A stretch of 64,000 nt of DNA from Arthrobacter bambusae (GCF_022606295.1 NZ_JAHHZS010000022.1:1-64000), one strand, 5' to 3'; counted from the stretch's first letter, positions 25,717-34,710 are shown. The notes: generated from the letters alone by a model not told the origin. Program-made: numbers and translations.

Positions 25717-26953
25717 CAGTTCTTGCGCCGGACTTGCGGCCCAGTTCCACCGTCCGCTGCACTGACCACCAGAGCAGGACAACCAAAAGAACGTTCCGCG
25801 TGGTGAGCACCGTTGCCATCACCGGGTTGGCATGGATCAGCGGCGTGTAGAACAGCGGGTAGATCACAAAAGTCGTCATGGCGATCCCCATGAGGAGCGC
25901 GGCGGGAACCCGCCAACGATTCCAGTCGTGGGTCAGCCCTGCGATAACCACCGGCGCAAGCCAGATGATGAATTGCGGCGAACCCACCTTGTTGAACACG
26001 ATGAACGCGGTGGTCATCATGAGGGCACCTTCGAGGAACAGCTCTTCCGCTTCGGCGCCGCGCCGAAGGGCCCAGATCAAGAGGGCGGAGCCGGCGACGG
26101 CGGCAAGCACCAAGAGCGGCTGCATCATGAACGCCGCCACATTGGCTCCCGGGCCGTATACCTCGGTGGAGTTGATGGCGACGTTGTCGGCGATTTTGGA
26201 ACCGCCGATGTTGAGCACGCTCAACCAGACCCATGGGGTTGAGAACGTGGCTTCCAATTGCATGCCGCGTTCGCCTTGGTTGGTCAAAAAGTCGAGGATG
26301 TGTGGGAGGCCGCCCGAAAGGTAGGTGCCCAGTGCGACGGCCGCGGTTACGGCGGCGCCGCACGCGATGATCCGCAGCCTGCGGTGGCTCGCGATGATGA
26401 TGGGTACCAGGACGGCGGCCGGCCAGACTTTGATCCACGTGGCGATGCTGAGGAGGATGCCCGCCGCGACGGGCCGCGTAGCGGCATACAACAGGGCGAC
26501 CAAGACAATGGGTGCCGTGATGCCCTCTACCCGGGCGAAGCTGAGGTAGCCCATGAAAGCGGTGAAGAACAGCCACCACCACGCGGGAGCGATTCCCGTT
26601 GTCCTGCGCGGTCCGCGGATCAGGATGAACAAGCCGGCGGCATTGAGCGCAGTGATGATCAACGTCCACACCAGGAGGTATGGACCCGGGCCCGCGATGT
26701 TGGCCAGGAAGATCGGAATCTGGGCGAGCACGGGGTATACCCACGGGCTGATGGCTCCATGGAGATCGGCAGGGTTGTAGCCGGCCATCGCCCACTGGCG
26801 GTACTGCTCAGTGTCGCTGAACGTGTTTCCCGTCAGGAAGAAACTAGCCATCCAGCCGAGGAAGTACACATGAATGGCGGCAAAACCCCACCAGACGCTG
26901 GAAGGGCGGCTGAACCAGGCGACGGCGGCAGGCGGCAGGGCGGCGTCGCGCAC
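25700..26953 (-). CDS. GT87/DUF2029-like membrane glycosyltransferase (copy 1)
   Basis: Membrane protein of 417 residues with about 10-11 hydrophobic segments, related to GT87-type polyprenyl-phosphate mannosyltransferases. A short acidic extracellular motif NTFSDTEQYRQWA is followed by GAISPWVYPVLAQIP and the conserved FARVEGITAPIVL and ATWIKVWPAAV. It is about as similar to the next gene as two paralogues would be (shared GERGMQLEATFSTPWVWLSV and NKVGSPQFIIWLAP). Start GTG 26953 lacks a clear ribosome binding site. Its 3' end overlaps copy 1 of mptB by 17 bases on the opposite strand. Confidence 0.82.
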   Translation of the reverse strand: MRDAALPPAAVAWFSRPSSVWWGFAAIHVYFLGWMASFFLTGNTFSDTEQYRQWAMAGYNPADLHGAISPWVYPVLAQIPIFLANIAGPGPYLLVWTLIITALNAAGLFILIRGPRRTTGIAPAWWWLFFTAFMGYLSFARVEGITAPIVLVALLYAATRPVAAGILLSIATWIKVWPAAVLVPIIIASHRRLRIIACGAAVTAAVALGTYLSGGLPHILDFLTNQGERGMQLEATFSTPWVWLSVLNIGGSKIADNVAINSTEVYGPGANVAAFMMQPLLVLAAVAGSALLIWALRRGAEAEELFLEGALMMTTAFIVFNKVGSPQFIIWLAPVVIAGLTHDWNRWRVPAALLMGIAMTTFVIYPLFYTPLIHANPVMATVLTTRNVLLVVLLWWSVQRTVELGRKSGARTAIRSA

Positions 26954-26987
26954 GCGGACCAGTCCGTCAAAGAAGCGAACGGAAATC

Positions 26988-28376
26988 TTAGGACTCCTTG
27001 GCAGCGGTGGCGGGCTCTTTGGCCGGGATCTTCTTGCCCAAAAGGTAAAGGCGGCGCACGGACCAGCAGAACAGGACCACCAGCAGGACGTTTCGGACTG
27101 TCAAAACCAAGGCCATCAAAGGGTTGTTGTGGCTGAGTGCGTCATAGAAGAGGGGGTAGATGAAGAACGTGGCCACAGCAATGGCGATGAGCATGGCCGC
27201 GGGAACGCGCCATTCCTTCCAGCTGTGGGCGAGTCCTACAGCGACAGCCGGCGCCAGCCACACCATGAACTGGGGCGACCCCACCTTGTTGAACACGACG
27301 AAAGCCGTGGCCATGGTCAGGGAGCCGGCCAACAACAGCTCCGTGCGGTCCGCCCCGCCGGTTCGCTTGCCGTTGTGGAGCGCCCAGAAGATCAGGGCGG
27401 CCACCAGGATTGCAGCCAGGACAAGAAGGGGCTGCATCAGGAATGACATAAGCGTGGTGCCGGGGCCATCGACCTGCATGGAGTTGATGTCCGTGTTCAT
27501 GTACATCCTGGAACGGCCAATATGGAGGACCGAGAGCCACAACCAAGGAGTGGTGAAGGTAGCCTCCAACTGCATGCCACGATCGCCTTGTTGGGTCAGG
27601 AAGTTAAAGAGCCTGGGCAGTTGACCCACCGCAGCAGTGAGCGCGACCACCACGATGCTCGTGAGAATTCCCGCGGCAAGTACCCGTGTTCTCTGCTTGA
27701 CCACCGTGAAAAGCGAGAGGACGACGGCGGCTGGCCAGACTTTCATCCAGGTCGCGATGCTCAGGAGGGTCGAGGCAATGAAAGGGTGCGACACCCCATA
27801 TGCCAAGGCGATCAGCACAATGGGTGCAGTCAAGCCATCCACGCGGGCGAAGCCCAAGCAGCCCATGATCAAGAGGAAGACGAGCCACCACCACCCCGCC
27901 GGGATGGCGTCGCGACGCCGTCCCCATCCTGTGAGCTTCGCGATGGCCACGCCGTTGAGCACGGTGATCATGAGCACCCACAAGAAGAAGAACGGTCCGG
28001 GACCGGCCACGCCTGCTATGGCCATCGGCAAGAGGGCGAGGACCGGGTAGACCCACGGGCTCGGTCCGCCATGGAGGTTCCCGTCCTGGAATCCGGCTGC
28101 GGTCCAGTTTCGATAGATCACCGTGTCGCTGTACGCCCCGCCGTGAAGCGAGACAATCAAGGAGAAGACGAGGAAGACCAAATGCACCACGCAGAATCCG
28201 GCCAGCAGCCCTTTGGGGGAGTTGAGCCAGGCTTGCGCCGGGGAGGGAAGAACACGGTGACGGAACCGTGTGAGCGCGCTGAAGAATGAGTCCGTGGAAA
28301 TGGGAGGATCCTTGCTGGGTAGTCGGTGTCGCGGGGTGTCGCAAGCCGTAACGGCCGGAGCCGTTCCAGACAACAT
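26988..28376 (-). CDS. GT87/DUF2029-like membrane glycosyltransferase (copy 2)
   Basis: Paralogue of the preceding gene, about 462 residues, with a longer soluble N-terminus (about 55 residues) before the first helix. Shared blocks are GGAYSDTVIYRNW, GPSPWVYPVLALLP, FARVDGLTAPIVL, ATWMKVWPAAV, GDRGMQLEATFTTPWLWLSV and NKVGSPQFMVWLAP. ATG 28376 has AAGGAG close upstream; GTG 28394 is the next in-frame option. It is 34 bases upstream of copy 1 and probably cotranscribed. It is divergent from mptB copy 2. Likely acceptor: the same lipoglycan or arabinomannan-like structure; the linkage cannot be predicted. Confidence 0.82.
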   Translation of the reverse strand: MLSGTAPAVTACDTPRHRLPSKDPPISTDSFFSALTRFRHRVLPSPAQAWLNSPKGLLAGFCVVHLVFLVFSLIVSLHGGAYSDTVIYRNWTAAGFQDGNLHGGPSPWVYPVLALLPMAIAGVAGPGPFFFLWVLMITVLNGVAIAKLTGWGRRRDAIPAGWWWLVFLLIMGCLGFARVDGLTAPIVLIALAYGVSHPFIASTLLSIATWMKVWPAAVVLSLFTVVKQRTRVLAAGILTSIVVVALTAAVGQLPRLFNFLTQQGDRGMQLEATFTTPWLWLSVLHIGRSRMYMNTDINSMQVDGPGTTLMSFLMQPLLVLAAILVAALIFWALHNGKRTGGADRTELLLAGSLTMATAFVVFNKVGSPQFMVWLAPAVAVGLAHSWKEWRVPAAMLIAIAVATFFIYPLFYDALSHNNPLMALVLTVRNVLLVVLFCWSVRRLYLLGKKIPAKEPATAAKES

Positions 28377-28594
28377 CGGCTCCTTGAATTTCACGCGGAA
28401 CCAGTGTGGCTATGGGTCTTCGGCATCAGACCAGAGCCCCGTCCATCCTATCTCAGGCCCCTTTCGCGGGCAGACCTCCGGTCCCGTTGGCCCCGGGGAG
28501 CCACGGGCCACGATGCTACAGTTGCAATAATCCATGGCAGCATGCAGTACCACTTTGGCCGGACGCGGCAGGGAACCGGACAGGATTTTGTTTG

Positions 28595-30214
28595 ATGGTG
28601 ACGTCGAAGTTTCGTGAGCGTGAGGTGGGGAGTTCGGTGGCTCATCCAGAGGCGCTTGGCGATTCCAACGCCCCGGTACACGGCATTGTGATAGCCAAAG
28701 CGGCAAGGACGGCAATCGTCCAGGGTTTCGTCGGGTCTTTGATGATGGTGGCAGGCTCGGTCGGAGTCGGCTGGCTGGCCAGTAGCAGTGCCCTCATCCG
28801 TACACCCCTCTTCATCGTGGCCCGGACGTCTCCGGTTGGTGTGATCGTCTGCACCGTGATGCTCTGCCTCGGCGCGCTCCTGCTTCTGCGCTCTTGGCTG
28901 CGCATTGCCCAGCGGATCGGCGGATGGAACCCTTCCTCGCGTCCTGTGCTTCGGCGCGCGTTGTGGATGTGGGCTCTCCCGATGATGTTCAGCTTGCCGT
29001 TGTTCAGCAGGGACGCTTATGCCTACATCGGCCAAGGCCGGCTCATGGAGCAAGGCCTGAATCCATATACCAACGGCATCTCGGCCCTGAGCAACTACTT
29101 TTCACTCGGGCCGGACAAGTTGTGGACGGAAGCACCTACCCCTTACGGTCCGTTGTGGCTCTGGATCGAACAGGGTGCCGTGTGGGTGAGCGCCAGCGTC
29201 CCCGAGCTTGCACTCATTCCGTTCCGCCTGGCTGCCCTCGCAGGGGTCATACTCCTCGCTGTCTACGTTCCCCGCTTGGCTGCGCTCCACGGAGTGAACC
29301 CGGAGCGGGCATTCTGGCTTGGAGTCCTCAACCCCGCTCTCCTGATCAACTTCATCGCCAGCGCGCACAACGACTCCTTGATGTTGGGACTGGTTGTTGC
29401 CGGACTGTACTTCGCCTCGGTCAAACGTCCCGTGCTTGGAATCTTGTTGGTCACTGCCTCGATCGCGATCAAGCCGATCACTCTGATTGCGTTGCCTTTT
29501 GCCGGACTGCTGTGGGCAGGTTCCCGTGCCGGCTGGGGACGCAGGATGCTTTGTTGGACGGCCACGTTGGGTCTGTCCATGGGGCTCCTCGCCGCTGCAG
29601 GATTGGTGAACGGGCTGGGATTTGGCTGGCTGGGCGCTCTCCAGACTCCCGGCGCCGTCTGGAGTTGGTACGCGCCGGTGGGCTTGCTGGCACACCTGGC
29701 CGGACTCGTCGTCGGACTATTCGGTGGTCCGGGCGTTCCCGTGACGGATGTTATCCAGACCGCCGGAACAGCGGTTTCGGCGCTTGCGATCGTCTGGCTC
29801 GCGGTGCGGACGCCCGGGCGCGGAATCGGAATGCCCGCGCCGCTTGAGCAGGAATCCGAGTTCAATAAGACCGTGCTCCGCAGGATGGCGTGGGCCTTCG
29901 CCGCCGTCGTAGTCCTCGCGCCGGTAATCCAGCCTTGGTACATGGTGTGGCTGCTGGTGTTCTTTGCGGTGACCGGAATCGCAGACGGCGCCCAGCTTCG
30001 GACGGTCTTCTATTTGACCGCCTTCTTCACCCTCATCGCGTTGACCGACCAATTGAGCGTCTTCCAATGGATCCCCATCGAGGTGGTGCGCGGGGTGGCG
30101 ATCGCCATCGGGGTCTCCTTCATCGCCTATCTCGTGTTCTTTGACAAGAAAACCCATGTGCTGTTCCGCCCGCGCCGCGGGATTCTGAAGCTCAGGCTCA
30201 AGCCGAAGTCCTGA
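28595..30214 (+). CDS. Polytopic mannosyltransferase, MptB-like (copy 2)
   Basis: Membrane GT-C enzyme of 539 residues with about 12-13 helices, paralogous to the gene at 24091. Common landmarks are FSRDAYAYIGQGRL, NPYTNGISALSNYFSLG, PTPYGPLWLW, SAHNDSLMLGLVVAG, ASIAIKPIT and the late VIQPWYMVW. ATG 28595 with CAGGA upstream gives an N-terminus like copy 1; the longer frame from 28406 adds unconserved residues. Together with copy 1 it could make successive mannan segments (as MptA and MptB do in corynebacteria). A short soluble tail ends the protein. Confidence 0.85.
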   Translation: MVTSKFREREVGSSVAHPEALGDSNAPVHGIVIAKAARTAIVQGFVGSLMMVAGSVGVGWLASSSALIRTPLFIVARTSPVGVIVCTVMLCLGALLLLRSWLRIAQRIGGWNPSSRPVLRRALWMWALPMMFSLPLFSRDAYAYIGQGRLMEQGLNPYTNGISALSNYFSLGPDKLWTEAPTPYGPLWLWIEQGAVWVSASVPELALIPFRLAALAGVILLAVYVPRLAALHGVNPERAFWLGVLNPALLINFIASAHNDSLMLGLVVAGLYFASVKRPVLGILLVTASIAIKPITLIALPFAGLLWAGSRAGWGRRMLCWTATLGLSMGLLAAAGLVNGLGFGWLGALQTPGAVWSWYAPVGLLAHLAGLVVGLFGGPGVPVTDVIQTAGTAVSALAIVWLAVRTPGRGIGMPAPLEQESEFNKTVLRRMAWAFAAVVVLAPVIQPWYMVWLLVFFAVTGIADGAQLRTVFYLTAFFTLIALTDQLSVFQWIPIEVVRGVAIAIGVSFIAYLVFFDKKTHVLFRPRRGILKLRLKPKS

Positions 30215-30220
30215 ACCGGA

Positions 30221-30440
30221 TCAGCCGAGGTGTTTCATGGCCTCACGGAGGGACAGCGGGCTCAGCCTCGTCTTTCGGGTTTCCACGTAGCCCCGCACCC
30301 ACTGGGGACCGGTCTTGGCGTACTCCCGCAAGATCGCTTTCCTGATAAAGAACTCCGGCGCCCAGATTGGCGTCCAGCGCCGTGGCGAGAAGATCCTGGT
30401 CCGTGGCGTTCCCGGATGACGGCGATTCTTCGGGGTTCCA
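30221..30440 (-). pseudogene. Remnant of an AlkD-like DNA alkylation repair gene
   Basis: On the minus strand the last part of an AlkD-family HEAT-repeat DNA glycosylase is readable but broken. One frame gives NATDQDLLATALDANLG (about 30410-30360) and then must shift by one base near 30356-30359 to continue as PEFFIRKAILREYAKTGPQW, followed by LSPLSLREAMKHLG and a TGA at 30221. The usual AIGWALREYAK is shortened to AILREYAK, an in-frame loss of three residues. The N-terminal three quarters of the family are absent upstream. It is thus a decayed 3' fragment between mptB copy 2 and map. Confidence 0.75.
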
Positions 30441-30578
30441 TACCGCGACTTTAGGCCAACCCGTGGCTCGCCGCGGACTCACCACCCGGTTGACTCGGAC
30501 GACGGCGCCCATAGAGTGGGTGGAAAGAGTCCGTCCGGCGGCCGTTCCGGCCCCCTGTTCCTATGCTTGGAGGCCTCA

Positions 30579-31346
30579 GTGTCCATGGTGAAGACGCCAG
30601 AGGAGATTGCGCTCATGCGTGAAGCCGGGAGAGTGGTGGCGAACACTCTATCGGCGGTTCGTTCGCACGCCGGCGTCGGGGTGTCGCTCAAGGAACTGGA
30701 TGATGTGGCTGCCGCTTTCATGGCGGCTGCCGGGGCCACTCCCGCGTTCCTGGACTATCGTCCGCGGTGGGCGCCTACGCCCTTTTCGGGGGTCATTTGC
30801 ACGAGCGTCAACGATGCTGTGGTGCACGGCATCCCGGACGGATATGTATTGCAGGACGGCGACCTCTTGAGCGTCGATTGCGGGGCGTTTGTGCAGGGAT
30901 GGTGCGGGGACGCGGCAGTCAGCTTCATCGTGGGCACTCCGGATCCGGTGGACCAGGAGCTGATCGACGCCACGGACGCCGCCCTCGCCCGCGGGATCGA
31001 GGCTGCCCGGATGGGAAACAAGATGGGCGACCTTGCGTATGCCATTGGCGGGGAGGCCAAGCGCAGCGGCTACGGGATCCTTGCCGATCACGGCGGGCAC
31101 GGCATTGGCCGGACCATGCACGCCGAGCCGAGTGTGCCGAACATCGGTCGGCCGGGCCGCGGAGTGAAACTCGTTGAGGGCCTCGTGATCGCTATCGAGC
31201 CCATGCTGATTCTGGGCGGCAGCGACGACTACTACCACGACGACGACCAGTGGACCCTGCGCTCCGCCAACGGCCGCCGCGCGGCGCACAGCGAACACAC
31301 GGTGGCCATCACGGCGGATGGCCCGCTTGTTTTGACACTGCCATAG
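30579..31346 (+). CDS. map: Methionine aminopeptidase, type I
   Basis: Metallopeptidase of 255 residues that removes N-terminal Met after deformylation. The five metal ligands are visible: Asp in LLSVDCG, Asp in GWCGDAAVSF, His in DHGGHGIGRTMH, Glu in IAIEPM and Glu in HSEHTVAI. GTG 30579 has TTGGAGG at the right distance; ATG 30585 is an alternative. It stands alone between the alkD remnant and tRNA-Arg. Many actinobacteria carry a second map copy beside secY-adk; that one is not in this window. Confidence 0.95.
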   Translation: MSMVKTPEEIALMREAGRVVANTLSAVRSHAGVGVSLKELDDVAAAFMAAAGATPAFLDYRPRWAPTPFSGVICTSVNDAVVHGIPDGYVLQDGDLLSVDCGAFVQGWCGDAAVSFIVGTPDPVDQELIDATDAALARGIEAARMGNKMGDLAYAIGGEAKRSGYGILADHGGHGIGRTMHAEPSVPNIGRPGRGVKLVEGLVIAIEPMLILGGSDDYYHDDDQWTLRSANGRRAAHSEHTVAITADGPLVLTLP

Positions 31347-31403
31347 TTGGATCGGTGGGCGGGGCCGTAGCCGGCTTCCGGGCGCCGCCTTGATAGAAAT
31401 GCC

Positions 31404-31447
31404 AAGAGCGGCTCTGAACCACGTTTCCGCAGGTCAGAGCCGCTCTT
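31404..31447. terminator. Bidirectional hairpin between map and tRNA-Arg
   Basis: A perfect 14-bp stem (AAGAGCGGCTCTGA at 31404-31417 with its complement at 31434-31447) separates convergent map and tRNA-Arg; short T-runs flank it. Confidence 0.7.
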
Positions 31448-31451
31448 TGGG

Positions 31452-31524
31452 TGCCCCGGGAGGGAATCGAACCCCCGACCAAGAGATTAGAAGGCTCCTG
31501 CTCTATCCTCTGAGCTACCGAGGC
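31452..31524 (-). tRNA. tRNA-Arg (anticodon UCU)
   Basis: Minus-strand cloverleaf with acceptor GCCTCGG/CCGGGGC, an anticodon loop CTTCTAA with TCT, and a GGTTCGATTCC T-arm. CCA is not encoded. Confidence 0.95.
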
Positions 31525-31742
31525 AGGCGTCGCACCAACAGCACATGGCTGTGGCGCCATCAAGAGTTTACATCGCGGCGGCTGCCCTTGTTGTCAGCCC
31601 GGGTTCGGGCGTGACCCGTCCTCCACAAGCGGGCATCCGGTCAGGCTATCCACATACGCGAAGTGGATACTGCCGCGGATCTGCGCGGCCCGTGAAGCTG
31701 AGAGGGCCAGACAGGCAGCTCAACTCACGTTAGGACACAACC

Positions 31743-32309
31743 ATGAACGACATCATCACTGTCCGGGGTTTCGTTGCGACGGAACCCAAAAGTTCGACGA
31801 CGCCGGGTGGAACGGGAACTGCCTCGTTCCGGCTGGGTACCACGGAGCGCAGGTTCGACCGTGCCAAGGATGTCTGGGTGGATGGCAACACCAATTGGTT
31901 CAGCGTCCAGGCGTTCAGGCATCTCGCGGGAAACATTGGATGCAGCGTCAAGAAGGGCCAGCGGGTCATCGTGGTCGGGAAACTCAAGTTGAGGCAATGG
32001 GAACACGACGGCAAGATCTATCACGTTGCCGAAATCGTCGCGGAATCGGTGGGGCACGATCTCATGTGGGGCTCTGCGAACTTCATCCGGACCTCAAGTA
32101 ACACCATCCCGCAGAATATGCCGGTGGCACCGGAGGTCGTGCCGGAGAACCCCTGGCCTTCGGCGGATGATGATGGTGAGGACGGCCCGCATGACGACGA
32201 GGACGGAAGTGCAGCAGCCGAGCGGGAAGTAGTTCTGTCGGCTGGAGAAGGCGATGGGTCGGTTCTCGTTGATACCCGCACCGGAGAACTTGTGGACGCG
32301 ATTGCCTGA
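31743..32309 (+). CDS. Single-stranded DNA-binding protein paralogue
   Basis: Protein of 188 residues with an N-terminal SSB-type OB fold (about residues 1-110; ITVRGFVATEP, FSVQAFRHLAGNIG, VGKLKLRQWEHDGK). The remaining tail contains an acidic patch (about 146-160) but does not end in the DDDIPF-like tip through which housekeeping SSB recruits partners; it ends VDTRTGELVDAIA. It therefore resembles the second SSB found next to ettA in actinobacteria (Rv2478c-Rv2477c arrangement, from memory). A role in recombination or natural DNA uptake is possible. Start ATG 31743 follows GTTAGGACACAACC, a weak ribosome binding site. Confidence 0.85.
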   Translation: MNDIITVRGFVATEPKSSTTPGGTGTASFRLGTTERRFDRAKDVWVDGNTNWFSVQAFRHLAGNIGCSVKKGQRVIVVGKLKLRQWEHDGKIYHVAEIVAESVGHDLMWGSANFIRTSSNTIPQNMPVAPEVVPENPWPSADDDGEDGPHDDEDGSAAAEREVVLSAGEGDGSVLVDTRTGELVDAIA

Positions 32310-32372
32310 ACTACCCCGGTCCCCAGATGACGGCGGCGCCTGAAACAGTTGATGCCACGGACCTCCGCGGTT

Positions 32373-32406
32373 GCCATGCGGCGCACCAGGTAGTGCGCCG
32401 CATGGC
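32373..32406 (+). other. Perfect 14-bp hairpin directly upstream of the lipoprotein gene
   Basis: GCCATGCGGCGCAC (32373-32386) pairs with GTGCGCCGCATGGC (32393-32406) around a 6-base loop. It ends 11-14 bases before the start codon. It may terminate the ssb-like transcript or hide the translation start; no T-tract follows. Confidence 0.6.
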
Positions 32407-32420
32407 AGAATGGCCGGGTG

Positions 32421-32963
32421 ATGAGCAGGGGAACGCCGCGAAAACCATCAGGACGCCGCCAGCAGGCCGGAAGCCGAGGTTTGCTGCTTGCGGTGCCCTT
32501 GCTCGTGGCCGGGCTGGTAGCCGGCTGCACTGCGCCTGCTCCTGTCGTGTCAGCAAGCGCGCCGGCTTCATCGCCGATCCCATCGCGTACAGCCGGCGCC
32601 ACCCCCAAAGCCAGTCCCGCTATCACACCGGGCGCTGCGAGCCCGGGGGCATCGGCTTCGCTCAGTCCGGGCACTGCGGCGCTGAAGCAGACCGTGGAGT
32701 CCGTACTCAAAACCGTTGTCGCCACAACGCCCAAACCGGCGCAGGATGCGCTGCGCTCCCAACTCGTTTCGGCAGGCATCCCCGCCTCTGCCGTCGAGGT
32801 GTCCGCGAGCAAGACGCCAACGGGACTGGATGTCGACGCCATTGAGACCGCGGCCAAACTGGACAAGGACTGCGTGATGGGGGAGATCAGGGACGGCCAG
32901 GTTTCAGTGTCAGTCCTTCCCGTGTTGGCCAGCGGCAAATGCTTCGTCGGGGATTCCCACTAG
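32421..32963 (+). CDS. Secreted lipoprotein, DUF6993-like
   Basis: Protein of 180 residues with a basic N-terminus, a hydrophobic signal segment and a lipobox LVAGC (about residues 32-36), so it is predicted to be lipid-anchored on the cell surface. A long Ala/Ser/Pro/Thr-rich linker (about 37-85) leads to a small globular domain with two cysteines (DKDCVMGEI and SGKCFVG) that could form a disulphide. GTG 32418 is an alternative start. It lies between the ssb-like gene and ettA. The domain is found in actinobacteria without known function. Confidence 0.8.
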   Translation: MSRGTPRKPSGRRQQAGSRGLLLAVPLLVAGLVAGCTAPAPVVSASAPASSPIPSRTAGATPKASPAITPGAASPGASASLSPGTAALKQTVESVLKTVVATTPKPAQDALRSQLVSAGIPASAVEVSASKTPTGLDVDAIETAAKLDKDCVMGEIRDGQVSVSVLPVLASGKCFVGDSH

Positions 32964-33010
32964 CAGGGCCGAATGTGAGTTATGCCTTGCCACCCATTAG
33001 ATTTAACGGC

Positions 33011-34693
33011 ATGGCGGAATTCATTTATACGATGACCAAGGCTCGCAAGGCCGTTGGCGAAAAACTAATCCTGGACGATGTCAGCATGTCGTTCTTCCCT
33101 GGCGCGAAGATCGGCGTCGTCGGCCCGAACGGAGCCGGCAAATCCACGATCCTGAAGATCATGGCTGGTATCGACACACCGTCGAACGGCGAAGCCCGCC
33201 TCAGCCCCGGCTATTCCGTGGGCATCCTCCTGCAGGAGCCGCCCCTGAACGAGGAAAAGACCGTCCTGGGCAACGTCCAGGAAGGCGTGGGCGAGATCTA
33301 CTCGAAGATCCAGCGCTTCAACGCGATCTCCGAGGAAATGGCCAACCCCGACGCCGACTACGACACCCTGCTGGAGGAAATGGGCCACCTCCAGGAAGCC
33401 ATCGACGCTGCAGATGCGTGGGACATCGATTCCCAGCTCGAGCAGGCCATGGACGCGCTCCGCTGCCCGCCGGGCGATTCCGACGTGACTGTCCTGTCCG
33501 GTGGTGAGCGCCGCCGGGTAGCGCTCTGCAAGCTCCTGCTGCAGAAGCCTGACCTCCTGCTTCTTGACGAGCCCACCAACCACTTGGACGCCGAAAGCGT
33601 TCTGTGGCTGGAGCAGCACCTCTCTTCCTACCCGGGTGCCGTCCTCGCCATCACTCACGACCGCTACTTCCTGGACCACGTCGCCGAGTGGATCTGTGAA
33701 GTAGACCGAGGACGCCTTTACCCCTATGAAGGCAACTACTCCACGTACCTGGAGAAGAAGCGCGCCCGCCTCGAAATCCAGGGCAAGAAGGACGCCAAGC
33801 AAGCCAAGCGCCTCACGGAGGAACTTGAGTGGGTCCGCTCCAACGCCAAGGGCCGCCAGACCAAGTCGAAGGCGCGCCTGGCCCGGTACGAGGAAATGGC
33901 AGCCGAGGCTGACCGCACCAGGAAGCTCGACTTCGAGGAAATCCAGATCCCGCCGGGACCGCGTCTGGGCGGCCTGGTTCTGGAAGCGAAGAACCTGCAG
34001 AAGGGCTTCGATGACCGGACCCTGATCGACGGGCTTTCGTTCACGCTTCCCCGTAACGGCATCGTCGGTGTCATCGGGCCCAACGGTGTGGGCAAGACCA
34101 CGCTGTTCAAGACCATCGTCGGGCTGGAACCGCTCGACGGCGGCGACCTCAAGATCGGTGACTCGGTCAAGATCTCCTACGCCGACCAGAGCCGTGGCGG
34201 CATCGACCCCAACAAGACCCTGTGGGAGGTCGTCTCGGACGGACTGGACTTCATCCAGGTCGGCCATGTTGAGATGCCGTCGCGCGCCTACGTCGCGGCT
34301 TTCGGCTTCAAGGGACCGGACCAGCAGAAGAAGGCCGGCGTGCTCTCCGGTGGTGAGCGCAACCGCCTGAACCTGGCGCTGACCCTGAAGCAGGGCGGAA
34401 ACCTCCTGCTTCTTGACGAGCCCACCAACGACCTCGACGTCGAAACCCTCAGCAGCCTTGAGAACGCCCTGCTCGAGTTCCCCGGCTGCGCCGTCGTGGT
34501 CTCGCACGACCGGTGGTTCCTCGACCGGGTTGCCACCCACATCCTCGCCTACGAGGGCGACGAGGAGAACCCGTCGAAGTGGTACTGGTTCGAGGGCAAC
34601 TTCGAGTCCTACGAGGAGAACAAGGTGGAACGCCTCGGTCCGGACGCTGCCAAGCCGCATCGCGTCACGCACCGCAAGCTGACCCGCGACTAA
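33011..34693 (+). CDS. ettA: Energy-dependent translational throttle protein (ABC-F)
   Basis: Ribosome-associated ABC-F ATPase of 560 residues without membrane segments. EttA binds the ribosomal E site and gates the first elongation step according to ATP/ADP ratio. Two ATPase domains are complete: GPNGAGKST, LSGGERRR and LLLLDEPTNHLD in the first; GPNGVGKTT, LSGGERNR and LLLDEPTNDLD in the second. The arm insertion and the interdomain linker (about 250-320, highly charged) are present, and the length is typical. ATG 33011 gives the standard MAEFIYTM N-terminus. A strong terminator follows. Confidence 0.96.
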   Translation: MAEFIYTMTKARKAVGEKLILDDVSMSFFPGAKIGVVGPNGAGKSTILKIMAGIDTPSNGEARLSPGYSVGILLQEPPLNEEKTVLGNVQEGVGEIYSKIQRFNAISEEMANPDADYDTLLEEMGHLQEAIDAADAWDIDSQLEQAMDALRCPPGDSDVTVLSGGERRRVALCKLLLQKPDLLLLDEPTNHLDAESVLWLEQHLSSYPGAVLAITHDRYFLDHVAEWICEVDRGRLYPYEGNYSTYLEKKRARLEIQGKKDAKQAKRLTEELEWVRSNAKGRQTKSKARLARYEEMAAEADRTRKLDFEEIQIPPGPRLGGLVLEAKNLQKGFDDRTLIDGLSFTLPRNGIVGVIGPNGVGKTTLFKTIVGLEPLDGGDLKIGDSVKISYADQSRGGIDPNKTLWEVVSDGLDFIQVGHVEMPSRAYVAAFGFKGPDQQKKAGVLSGGERNRLNLALTLKQGGNLLLLDEPTNDLDVETLSSLENALLEFPGCAVVVSHDRWFLDRVATHILAYEGDEENPSKWYWFEGNFESYEENKVERLGPDAAKPHRVTHRKLTRD

Positions 34694-34710
34694 AAGCGGA
34701 ATGCACCGCA

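Noticed and set aside
30243..30512. An 89-codon minus-strand open frame as an intact gene
   Set aside because: Only its middle (TDQDLLATALDANLG) matches AlkD, and the family sequence continues in another frame, so it is part of a pseudogene.
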